DNA from: Candidatus Aminicenantota bacterium
GTDB lineage: Bacteria; Acidobacteriota; Aminicenantia; Aminicenantales; Saccharicenantaceae
Assembly (NCBI GenBank): GCA_011048485.1
Contig: DSDX01000106.1
Span: forward strand, 1-5,443
Direction: 5' to 3'
DNA length: 5,443 bases
Shown: positions 1 to 5,160 of the stretch, in pieces
Layout: every line of letters begins with the position of its first letter
How positions within the stretch are numbered: the stretch's first letter is position 1
Made by a program: the position numbers and the translations under genes
The notes under the pieces: model-generated
What the model saw: only the letters and a program-made list of their open reading frames with translations
Told to the model about the DNA's origin: nothing
Database searches by the model: none

Positions 1-155
1 CCCTTGGCCCGGAGATCGAGCTTGCCGATCTCGCTCACCGGCCACATGCCCTCGTCCGGGGCCGCGGGGCCCAGGGCGACGACAAGGGCGGGAACGAGGG
101 CCAGGGCGACGGCGCCGGCGGCCAGGCCGAGGCGCTTGAGAGCGTGGCTTGTCAT
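1..155 (-). CDS. S46-family dipeptidyl peptidase, N-terminal fragment (exported)
   Basis: This is the first 51 codons of a gene that runs off the left edge. The start is ATG at 155, with a strong AAGGAG ribosome site at 163-168, 7 bases upstream. The product begins with a short basic stretch (HALKR, residues 4-8), then a hydrophobic run of about 21 residues (LGLAAGAVALALVPALVVALG), and a likely signal peptidase site near GPAA (residues 30-33). So it is probably exported to the periplasm or outer surface. Right after the signal comes PDEGMWPVSEIGKLDL. As I know the family, mature S46 peptidases (DPP7/DPP11 type) open with an (A)DEGMW block followed by a Leu-rich helix. Those enzymes remove dipeptides from peptide N-termini with a chymotrypsin-like Ser/His/Asp triad. 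The triad lies outside the window, so activity cannot be judged. The gene is 29 bp downstream of the kinase and probably shares its transcript. The family call rests on one short but characteristic block. Confidence 0.78.
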   Translation of the reverse strand, partial: MTSHALKRLGLAAGAVALALVPALVVALGPAAPDEGMWPVSEIGKLDLRAK

Positions 156-170
156 GTCGAGTCTCCTTGA

Positions 171-186
171 GAGGGGCCGGCCCCTC
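171..186. repeat. 16-bp perfect palindrome in the kinase/S46 gap
   Basis: GAGGGGCCGGCCCCTC reads the same on both strands. It covers most of the 29-bp gap and includes two of the three bases of the kinase stop codon (185-187). It ends only 2 bases before the AAGGAG ribosome site of the S46 gene (163-168). In RNA it could fold into a short, very stable G/C stem that affects mRNA stability or S46 translation, or it could be a protein-binding site. It has no following T-run, so it is not a classical terminator. In such GC-rich DNA it may also be chance. Confidence 0.6.
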
Positions 187-1294
187 AGAGGTACTTGCGG
201 ACGACGGCGTCCATGGCGGACTCCTGCCGCTCCATCTCGGCGACCAGCTTGAACTGGGTCCTGGCCCGGTCCAGATTGTGGCCAGGCCGGTGGATCTTGA
301 AGTAGACGTCGCCCTTGAGGTGGTCGGTGAGGAAGCGCATGCCGCACTCGAGGGTGAGCAGCCTGGCCGCGAAGACCAGGAGCTCCGTCTCGGCCGGGAC
401 CAGGAAGTCCCTGGCCGCGTCGAGGTAGCCCGCGGCCAGGCGGTCGAACAGGCCGAGGTCGAAACCGACCTTGGCGAGGTCCGGCTCGTCCTCGGCGGCC
501 GTGGCCGCCCCGAGCCGGACCGAATCGCCGAAATCGTAGAGGACCGAACCCGGCATGACCGTGTCGAGGTCGATGACGCAGACGCCCGCGCCCGTGCGGT
601 CGTCGATCATGACGTTGTTGAGCTTGGTGTCGTTGTGGGTCACGCGTTCGGGGATGCGGCCCGAGGCCAGCCCCTCGACGACGACGCCCGTGTCCTTTTC
701 GCGGGCCAGGATGAAATCGATCTCGGGCTTGACGGCGGCGGCCCGCCCCCGCGGGTCGAATTCGACCGAGGCGAGGAAGGCGTCGTAGCGCTTGCGGGTG
801 TGGTGGAAATCGGGGATGGTCTCGTGGAGGCGGCCGCCCGGGAGCTGGGCCAGCATCTTCTGGAACCCGCCGAAGGCCTTGGAGGCCGCGTAGACGTGGC
901 GGACGTCCTCGACGCGGTCGTAGGTCCGGGCCCCGTTGATGAAACGGAACATCCTCCAATACGTGCCTTCGGGCGTCCGGAGGTAGGACCTTTCTTCGCG
1001 CGTCGGGACGATAGTCAGCGTCTCCCTGTCGGGATCCCCCCCGGCGGCGACGATGCACTGCCGGGCGAACCGGGTCACCCGCTCGATGTTCGCCATGAGC
1101 AGCTCCGGCTCGCGGAACACGTGGTGGTTGATGCGCTGGTTGACGTACTGGACGATGCCGCCCCCGGCCTCGAAGCGGGAGCAATAGGTGTCGTTGATGT
1201 GCCCGGAGGGGATGGGGCAGGTCGAGATCCAGCGGCCCTCGACGGCGAACGAGGCGCAGATCGATTCGAGATCCGCCGCCGGCCTTGTGTCCAT
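185..1294 (-). CDS. nahK: N-acetylhexosamine 1-kinase (NahK-like, APH-fold phosphotransferase)
   Basis: The 369-residue product matches, from memory, Bifidobacterium NahK over its full length (about 360 residues). NahK uses ATP to phosphorylate C1 of GlcNAc or GalNAc in the cytoplasm, in amino-sugar salvage such as the lacto-N-biose/galacto-N-biose route. Visible blocks are GHINDTY (31-37, sugar and nucleotide side), the catalytic loop VTHNDTKLNN (218-227; H220, N221, catalytic D222), the Mg-binding IDLDTVMPGS (241-250), YDFGDSVR (253-260), LECGMRFL (315-322) and GDVYF (328-332). The last two match segments that line the sugar site in NahK. No key residue is missing. The start is ATG at 1294 with a weak GAGG at 1301-1304, 6 bases upstream. 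It has its own promoter at 1341-1369 and is followed 29 bp later by the S46 peptidase gene. No phosphorylase or epimerase partner is in view, so another N-acetylated sugar is possible as substrate. Confidence 0.85.
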   Translation of the reverse strand: MDTRPAADLESICASFAVEGRWISTCPIPSGHINDTYCSRFEAGGGIVQYVNQRINHHVFREPELLMANIERVTRFARQCIVAAGGDPDRETLTIVPTREERSYLRTPEGTYWRMFRFINGARTYDRVEDVRHVYAASKAFGGFQKMLAQLPGGRLHETIPDFHHTRKRYDAFLASVEFDPRGRAAAVKPEIDFILAREKDTGVVVEGLASGRIPERVTHNDTKLNNVMIDDRTGAGVCVIDLDTVMPGSVLYDFGDSVRLGAATAAEDEPDLAKVGFDLGLFDRLAAGYLDAARDFLVPAETELLVFAARLLTLECGMRFLTDHLKGDVYFKIHRPGHNLDRARTQFKLVAEMERQESAMDAVVRKYL

Positions 1295-1316
1295 GGACGA
1301 CCTCGGCTCTGGGATC

Positions 1317-1330
1317 CCCGGGCCCCCGGG
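1317..1330 (-). other. Possible hairpin in the kinase 5' leader
   Basis: The predicted 40-base leader of the kinase mRNA contains CCCGGGGGCCCGGG, two copies of CCCGGG that can pair with each other into a tight G/C stem. It ends 12 bases upstream of the GAGG ribosome site (1301-1304). It could lower translation or protect the 5' end, but this is a small structure in GC-rich DNA and may have no role. Confidence 0.3.
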
Positions 1331-1340
1331 TCAGGCGCCC

Positions 1341-1369
1341 ATTCTAGCGGCCGCCCGGACGGCTGTCAA
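1341..1369 (-). promoter_or_regulatory. Sigma70-type promoter of the kinase gene
   Basis: Read on the minus strand, a perfect -35 box TTGACA (1364-1369) is followed by a 17-base spacer and the -10 box TAGAAT (1341-1346, 5 of 6 to consensus). The -35 box contains the TGA stop of the helicase gene (1366-1368), so the promoter is packed into the end of that gene. Transcription should start near 1334 and give a leader of about 40 bases. No terminator is visible between the helicase and the kinase, so read-through from the helicase promoter is also likely. Confidence 0.75.
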
Positions 1370-2658
1370 TGAGCCGGTCGGGGCCGCCCGGGACCGCCCG
1401 ACCCTCGCGGACGGCGTCCGGGCCCGGACGACCCTCCCCGGCCGCCGGACATTCCGCCGCCCCGATGCCCCGCCGGCCGCCGGCGATCGAGATCCTGGCC
1501 GGCCAGCCTCTCCAGGCTCATGTCGCGGGCGAACATGTCGTTCGTCACCGGGATGGCGGGGATCTTCTGCCCGATGAACTTCTCGATGGCCTCGAGGTGG
1601 TCGGCCGTCTTCTCGCTGGCCAGGGTGATGGCCAGCCCGGCGGCTCCGGCCCGCGCCGTCCGCCCGATCCGGTGGACGTAGTTCTCGCTGTCCTGGGGGA
1701 TATCGTAGTTGACGACCATCTCGAGATCGTCGATATGCAGGCCCCGCGAGGCCACGTCCGTGGCCACGAGGATGGGGAAGCGTCCGGCCATGAATCCTTC
1801 AATGATCTCGAGCCGCTCCTTCTGGGGCAGGTCGCCGTTGAGGAACCTGGCCTTGAAGCCGTTGGCCTGGAGCTGCTTCGAGACGAGGAACGCCGTGTGC
1901 TTCATGTTGGTGAAGATCAGGACGTTCTTGGGCGCCCGGCGCTGGAGCAGCCCCAGGAGAAGGTTGAGCTTGATGTGGCTGCCGACGTGGTAGAGCTCCT
2001 GGGAGATCGTGTCCACGGTCATCTGCTCGGGGGTGACCTCGATGAAGGTGGGCGCGTTGAGATAGGCCTCGGCCACGCGCCGCGAGAGCTTGTTGAGGGT
2101 GGCGCTGAAAAGCATGCTCTGGCGGCGGGCCCGGTCGGGCATCTGCCGGACGATGTCCCGCAGGTCGGGCAGGAAGCCCATGTCGAAGAGCCGGTCGGCC
2201 TCGTCGATGACGAGGAAGCCGCATTCCTTGAAGTTGAGACGCTTCTTCTCGGCCAGGTCGAGGAGCCGTCCCGGGGTCCCGATGATGATGTCCGGGCCGG
2301 CCTTGATCTGGGCCAGCTGGACGGCGTAGCCGACGCCGCCGTAGAAGCACCCGATCTCGAGACCCAGGGGCCGGTTGAGGAGCAGGGCCTCGCCCTGGAT
2401 CTGGACGGCCAGCTCGCGGGTCGGCACGATGATCAGGGCCTTTCTCCGCGCGCTCTTGGAGTGCTTGAGCATGTGGGCGAAGAGAGTGATCAGGAAGGCG
2501 GCCGTCTTGCCGGTCCCCGTCTGGGACTGGACGGCCACGTCCTGCCCGGCGAGCGAGACGGCCAAGGTCTTCTCCTGGACGGGGGTCAGGGCCGTATAGC
2601 CCCTGTCGGCGATGGCCAGCTGCAGCCTGGGATCGAGGTCGAGCTCGGTGAAAAGCAT
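1366..2658 (-). CDS. DEAD-box ATP-dependent RNA helicase (RhlB/RhlE type)
   Basis: The 430-residue protein uses ATP to unwind short RNA duplexes and remodel ribonucleoproteins in the cytoplasm; relatives act in mRNA decay, ribosome assembly and cold adaptation. All core motifs are present: Q motif (F3 and TPVQ 25-28), motif I SQTGTGKT (45-52), Ia PTRELA (79-84), Ib TPGR (128-131), II DEAD (152-155), III SAT (185-187), IV LIFT (247-250), V ATDVASRG (299-306) and VI HRIGRTARAG (329-338). The YGGVGY and MLFSATL stretches and the core length resemble RhlB more than DeaD, which carries long C-terminal domains. The last 40 residues (391-430) are a Gly/Arg/Pro tail with RGG-like repeats, probably disordered and RNA-binding. 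The start is ATG at 2658, with AAGGA at 2665-2669, 6 bases upstream. The promoter lies at 2773-2801, leaving a leader of about 107 bases. The exact subfamily is uncertain, so no symbol is given. Confidence 0.97.
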   Translation of the reverse strand: MLFTELDLDPRLQLAIADRGYTALTPVQEKTLAVSLAGQDVAVQSQTGTGKTAAFLITLFAHMLKHSKSARRKALIIVPTRELAVQIQGEALLLNRPLGLEIGCFYGGVGYAVQLAQIKAGPDIIIGTPGRLLDLAEKKRLNFKECGFLVIDEADRLFDMGFLPDLRDIVRQMPDRARRQSMLFSATLNKLSRRVAEAYLNAPTFIEVTPEQMTVDTISQELYHVGSHIKLNLLLGLLQRRAPKNVLIFTNMKHTAFLVSKQLQANGFKARFLNGDLPQKERLEIIEGFMAGRFPILVATDVASRGLHIDDLEMVVNYDIPQDSENYVHRIGRTARAGAAGLAITLASEKTADHLEAIEKFIGQKIPAIPVTNDMFARDMSLERLAGQDLDRRRPAGHRGGGMSGGRGGSSGPGRRPRGSGGPGRPRPAH

Positions 2659-2766
2659 GTCAGTTCCTTCTTGGACGGGGGGTCGGCGCCCCGGGCGGGT
2701 CCATCAGGGGGGAACACCGGGGGGCGAATGATCGTTCGCGACGTCTCTGTCCTATGATCTAATTGA
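2659..2766 (-). other. Long 5' untranslated leader of the helicase mRNA
   Basis: From the predicted transcription start near 2766 to the helicase ATG there are about 107 non-coding bases. They hold a GCGAA/TTCGC stem (2724-2728 with 2735-2739, 6-base loop), then C- and G-rich runs, then the ribosome site. Some cold-shock DEAD-box helicase genes (csdA/deaD, crhR) have long regulatory leaders. Here only the length and the small stem are seen, so a regulatory role is inferred. No known riboswitch was recognised. Confidence 0.4.
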
Positions 2767-2772
2767 AAATCT

Positions 2773-2801
2773 ATTCTACCACAAGGCGGCCTTCCCCTCA
2801 A
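2773..2801 (-). promoter_or_regulatory. Sigma70-type promoter of the helicase gene
   Basis: On the minus strand, TTGAGG (2796-2801, 4 of 6 to the -35 consensus), a 17-base spacer and TAGAAT (2773-2778) are followed by AT-rich sequence, which suits strand opening. A TG one base before the -10 box (TGGTAGAAT) gives an extended -10. The predicted start is near 2766. The promoter points away from the metallopeptidase promoter at 2853-2881, with the two transcription starts about 120 bp apart. Confidence 0.72.
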
Positions 2802-2830
2802 GGCGCCAGGCTTGGCCCGCCTCCCTGGGG

Positions 2831-2850
2831 CCGAATCAGGCCGAATCCGG
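2831..2850. repeat. Tandem 10-bp direct repeat upstream of the metallopeptidase promoter
   Basis: CCGAATCAGG (2831-2840) is followed directly by CCGAATCCGG (2841-2850); the copies differ at one base. They end two bases before the -35 TTGACA. The period is about one DNA helical turn, so a regulator binding both copies would sit on one face of the DNA beside RNA polymerase. The second copy also lies in GGCCG-AATC-CGGCC (2839-2852), a 5-bp inverted repeat. Any regulatory role is inferred. Confidence 0.5.
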
Positions 2851-2852
2851 CC

Positions 2853-2881
2853 TTGACAAGCCCCCCCCCATGGCTTATTTT
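2853..2881 (+). promoter_or_regulatory. Sigma70-type promoter of the metallopeptidase gene, poly-C in spacer
   Basis: A perfect -35 box TTGACA (2853-2858), a 17-base spacer (2859-2875) and TATTTT (2876-2881, 4 of 6 to TATAAT) make a well-spaced promoter. Transcription should start around 2887-2889, only about 4 to 6 bases before the ATG at 2893, so the message would be leaderless or nearly so. The spacer contains nine C in a row (2861-2869). Slippage in that run would change the box spacing and thus promoter strength. Confidence 0.68.
2861..2869. repeat. Homopolymer of nine C in a promoter spacer
   Basis: Nine consecutive C sit between the -35 and -10 boxes of the metallopeptidase promoter. 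Runs of this length are prone to slipped-strand errors in replication. Placed in a spacer, each gain or loss alters the 17-base optimum. The run itself is seen directly; variability in the population is inferred. Confidence 0.85.
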
Positions 2882-2892
2882 CACACTCTGCC

Positions 2893-3930
2893 ATGAGCGG
2901 CAAAAGCATCCGGGACCTGGTCAAAAGCTGGGAGACCGTCCGGTTCGAGCTCCTGAAGACGCGCATCTCCAGCCTGCACTTGGCCGTCGAGGGCTCGCCC
3001 GTGGAGCGGTTCGTCGTCCGCCTGCGCCGGGAGATGGAGGCCAAGAGGTTCCGCTTCAGGCCCCCGGTCTATCTCACCGACAGCTGGGGCTGCCCGGACC
3101 GCACGCCCGTGATCGGCATCCCCTTCTATCTGGCCGATCCCCGGCTGGCCCGGATCGAGGAGGAGCAGAACGGCGAGATCGAGGACCCCCGGACGATCAT
3201 GATGCTCCTCCGCCACGAGGCCGGCCACGCCGTGAACTACGCCTACCGGCTGTGGCGCCGGCCGAGCTGGACGGAGATCTTCGGCCAGTTCACGAAGCCC
3301 TACCGGGAATCCTTCCGGCCGGACAGGATGAGCCGACATTATGTCCGGCATCTCGCGGTCTTTCCCTATGGCCGGACCTACGCCCAGAAGCACCCCGACG
3401 AGGACTTCGCCGAGACCTTCGCCGTCTGGCTGACGCCGCGCTCCAACTGGCGCGAGCGCTACCGGAACTGGCCCGTCATCCGCAAGCTCCTCTACGTCGA
3501 CCGGCTGATGAAGGACATCCGAGGCACCATGCCCGTGAGCCGCTGCCGCCAGCTCCTCGACCCGGTCGGCCGGATGAGCCTGACCCTGGCCGAGCACTAC
3601 GGCAAGAAGGCCGAGCGCTTCCGGCGGGACGCCCGGGGCTACGTCGACGACAGTCTCCACGACGCCTTCCCGCCCTCGCGCGGCCAGGTCCTCCGGCCGG
3701 CCTCGGCGCTGTTCAAGCGGTACCGCGACCGGCTCGTCGAACGGGTCGTCCACTGGTCGGTCCTGACACCCGGCGAGGCCGAGGCCCTGATCCGCAAGCT
3801 CGAGGCCCGGGCGAGAGTCCTCCGGCTGAGCTACCGGCCGGGCGCGGAAGGGGAGCGGTTGATGGACGTCGTGTCCCTGGTCATCGCGCTGGCCCTCGAC
3901 TACGCCTACACCGGGCGGCTGACCGGCTGA
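2893..3930 (+). CDS. Putative zinc-binding metallopeptidase (HEAGH type)
   Basis: The 345-residue protein has a gluzincin-like zinc site: HEAGH (108-112; ligands H108 and H112, catalytic E109) and downstream DFAETFAVWLTPRS (171-184), where E174 is the likely third ligand. It matches a family I know as putative zinc-binding metallopeptidase, common in planctomycetes and acidobacteria, which shares FRPPVYLTDSWGCPD (55-69), IPFYLADPRL (76-85), RHEAGHAVNYAYRL (107-120) and YVDRLMKDI (201-209). The substrate of that family is not known to me. There is no signal peptide or membrane segment, so it should be cytoplasmic. Residues 210-345 form a charged, mostly helical C-terminal region without a recognised motif. 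The start is ATG at 2893. No Shine-Dalgarno sequence precedes it, and the promoter at 2853-2881 implies a leaderless transcript. It converges on the ATP-grasp gene with an 84-bp gap. A scaffold role without catalysis cannot be excluded, but the zinc site looks intact. Confidence 0.85.
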   Translation: MSGKSIRDLVKSWETVRFELLKTRISSLHLAVEGSPVERFVVRLRREMEAKRFRFRPPVYLTDSWGCPDRTPVIGIPFYLADPRLARIEEEQNGEIEDPRTIMMLLRHEAGHAVNYAYRLWRRPSWTEIFGQFTKPYRESFRPDRMSRHYVRHLAVFPYGRTYAQKHPDEDFAETFAVWLTPRSNWRERYRNWPVIRKLLYVDRLMKDIRGTMPVSRCRQLLDPVGRMSLTLAEHYGKKAERFRRDARGYVDDSLHDAFPPSRGQVLRPASALFKRYRDRLVERVVHWSVLTPGEAEALIRKLEARARVLRLSYRPGAEGERLMDVVSLVIALALDYAYTGRLTG

Positions 3931-3934
3931 GGGG

Positions 3935-3962
3935 GCCTGGGCCGGATCAGGCGCGAACGCGC
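3935..3962. other. Small hairpins in the convergent gap
   Basis: Between the two convergent stop codons (3930 and 4015) are two short inverted repeats: GCCTGG/TCAGGC (3935-3940 with 3947-3952, one G-T pair, 6-base loop) and GCGCG-AA-CGCGC (3951-3962). They overlap, so only one can form at a time. Neither is followed by a T-run on either strand. They could slow polymerase at the end of both genes, but they do not meet the standard for intrinsic terminators. Nothing else is visible in this gap. Confidence 0.3.
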
Positions 3963-4014
3963 GTCTCGATCTCCTTGTCCCGAGAAGAACCGTCGGACTT
4001 CTGAACGGTCAGGG

Positions 4015-5085
4015 TCAGCGCCCGCGGGCCAGGGCGGTCCTGGTCGAGCCGAAGATGGGCAGGCGCCGGTCGTAGGGCGGGCCCTCGAACGCGGCCTTGA
4101 TGATCGTCTCCAGGAGGCGGGGGTAGGAGATGCCGGCCTGCTCGGCCGACCGGGCCAGGCCCATGCCGCTGTCGAGACAGGGATTGCAGTTGACCTCGAG
4201 GATGACCGGCTCGCCCTTCTCGTCGAGCCGGACGTCGACGCGGCCGTAGCCCCAGCCGCCGACGACGCGGAAGGCCTTGACCGCGGTCCGGCCGATGAGG
4301 GCCTCCATGGCCGGATCGACCCGGGCCGGGCAGATGACATCCGTCCTCTGGTACTCGACCGACGTCTCGACCCACTTGGCGGCGTAGGACATGATCGGCG
4401 GGATCCGGCGCGGCAGGCTCGAATAGTCGACCTCGGCCAGCGGCAGGACTTGGACCTTGCGGCCTCCGAGGAGGCCGACGTTGAACTCGCGGCCCTTGAG
4501 GAAATGCTGGACGAGGGCGGGCTGGTCGTACTCCTGGAGGATCTCCCGGGCCTTGTCCCTTAGGGCGGCCTTGGTCGTGACGACGGAATCCCTATCGAGG
4601 CCGATGCCAGCGTGCTCCTGGGCGGCGTGGACGATGAGGGGGAAGGTCCACTTGTGGGCGTCGATATCGCCGAGGCGCTCGATGAGGACCGTCGAGGGCG
4701 GGATGGGCAGGCCGGCGCCCTTGAGCAGGCTCAGGGACATGTATTTGTCGCGGCTCAGCCCCAGGCCCAAGGCCGGGGAACCGGTCATGGGATAGCCGAG
4801 CAGGCGGATGAAGGCCGCGACCCGCATCTCGTAAAGGGCGCCGTGGACGACGTCGTCGTACTGGTTGAAGACGACGTCGGGGCGGAGACGGTCGAGCTTG
4901 CGCTGAAGGACGGACAGGTCGTCCGAGAGCGGCATGACGACGACGTCGTGGCGGAGCCGGCGGATGCCCCGGGCCAGGCCCCGGATCATCTGGCGGAGGT
5001 AATGGGGGCTGCCGGTGTCCGACTTCTCGTCGGGGATGGACTCCGTGTAGGCGTTGTAGATGAGCGCGACCCGGAGCTTCTTCAT
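4015..5085 (-). CDS. D-Ala-D-Ala ligase-like ATP-grasp ligase, substrate unknown
   Basis: The 356-residue protein has the Ddl fold in order: an N-terminal Rossmann-like part (RVALIYN 5-11, PDVVFNQYD 69-77), SRDKYMSLSLLKGAGLP (111-127; ATP lysine K114), the central ATP-grasp part (FPLIV 148-152, LVQHFLKGREFNVGLLGG 191-208), YAAKWV (234-239) and the Mg site RVDV...EVNCNP (282-285, 297-302; D284, E297, N299). The family joins a carboxylate, activated as acyl-phosphate, to an amine, with ADP release. Oddities against E. coli DdlB: the second ATP lysine (K144) is H153, the serine loop residue S150 is A159, and Y216 is W238. D-Ala-D-Ala synthesis is therefore doubtful. The ATG at 5085 is the only possible start, since an in-frame TAG lies 12 codons upstream. 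The GAAGGA site at 5100-5105 is 14 bases away, farther than usual. The gene has its own promoter at 5112-5140 and converges on the metallopeptidase gene. Confidence 0.9.
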   Translation of the reverse strand: MKKLRVALIYNAYTESIPDEKSDTGSPHYLRQMIRGLARGIRRLRHDVVVMPLSDDLSVLQRKLDRLRPDVVFNQYDDVVHGALYEMRVAAFIRLLGYPMTGSPALGLGLSRDKYMSLSLLKGAGLPIPPSTVLIERLGDIDAHKWTFPLIVHAAQEHAGIGLDRDSVVTTKAALRDKAREILQEYDQPALVQHFLKGREFNVGLLGGRKVQVLPLAEVDYSSLPRRIPPIMSYAAKWVETSVEYQRTDVICPARVDPAMEALIGRTAVKAFRVVGGWGYGRVDVRLDEKGEPVILEVNCNPCLDSGMGLARSAEQAGISYPRLLETIIKAAFEGPPYDRRLPIFGSTRTALARGR

Positions 5086-5111
5086 GCGCGTGAAAACGGT
5101 CCTTCGGGCCT

Positions 5112-5140
5112 ATTCTAAGGATTTCCGGACGGGGCCGCAA
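5112..5140 (-). promoter_or_regulatory. Probable sigma70-type promoter of the ATP-grasp gene
   Basis: On the minus strand, TAGAAT (5112-5117) is the same -10 box used by the kinase and helicase promoters. Seventeen bases upstream is TTGCGG (5135-5140), a weak -35 that matches only TTG. The predicted start is near 5105, giving a leader of about 20 bases whose 5' end coincides with the GAAGGA site. The promoter lies between the gene and the 49-bp palindrome, so the gene can be expressed independently of the upstream peptidase. Confidence 0.6.
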
Positions 5141-5160
5141 GCGCGGCGTCCGGGAGAAAG

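Noticed and set aside
149..1372. A 407-codon open frame on the plus strand, antisense to the kinase.
   Set aside because: It is rich in Val, Asp, Gly, Glu and Arg with no recognisable motif, as expected from the complement of a GC-rich gene. The opposite strand encodes a full-length NahK-like protein.
1369..2757. A 462-codon open frame on the plus strand, antisense to the helicase.
   Set aside because: Its composition is typical of antisense shadow frames. The minus strand carries every DEAD-box motif in order and in one frame.
2659..2892. A small gene, leader peptide, riboswitch or RNA gene in the divergent region.
   Set aside because: No short frame with its own ribosome site and no known RNA fold was recognised. 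The contents are the two promoters, the helicase leader and the short repeats.
2881..3753. A 290-codon open frame on the minus strand, opposite the metallopeptidase.
   Set aside because: No family resemblance is seen. The plus strand has the HEAGH zinc site and a clear promoter.
2763..4004. A 413-codon plus-strand frame overlapping the metallopeptidase in another frame.
   Set aside because: It is Arg/Pro/Gly-rich, low-complexity and starts inside the helicase promoter. It is an off-frame product of GC-rich sequence.
3931..4014. A bidirectional terminator between the convergent genes.
   Set aside because: Only short overlapping stems are found, and no T-run on either strand. They are listed as weak hairpins instead.
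4592..5140. Overlapping frames around the 5' half of the ATP-grasp gene, on both strands (for example 4612-5118 plus).
   Set aside because: They show no motifs, and the ATP-grasp frame is coherent throughout.
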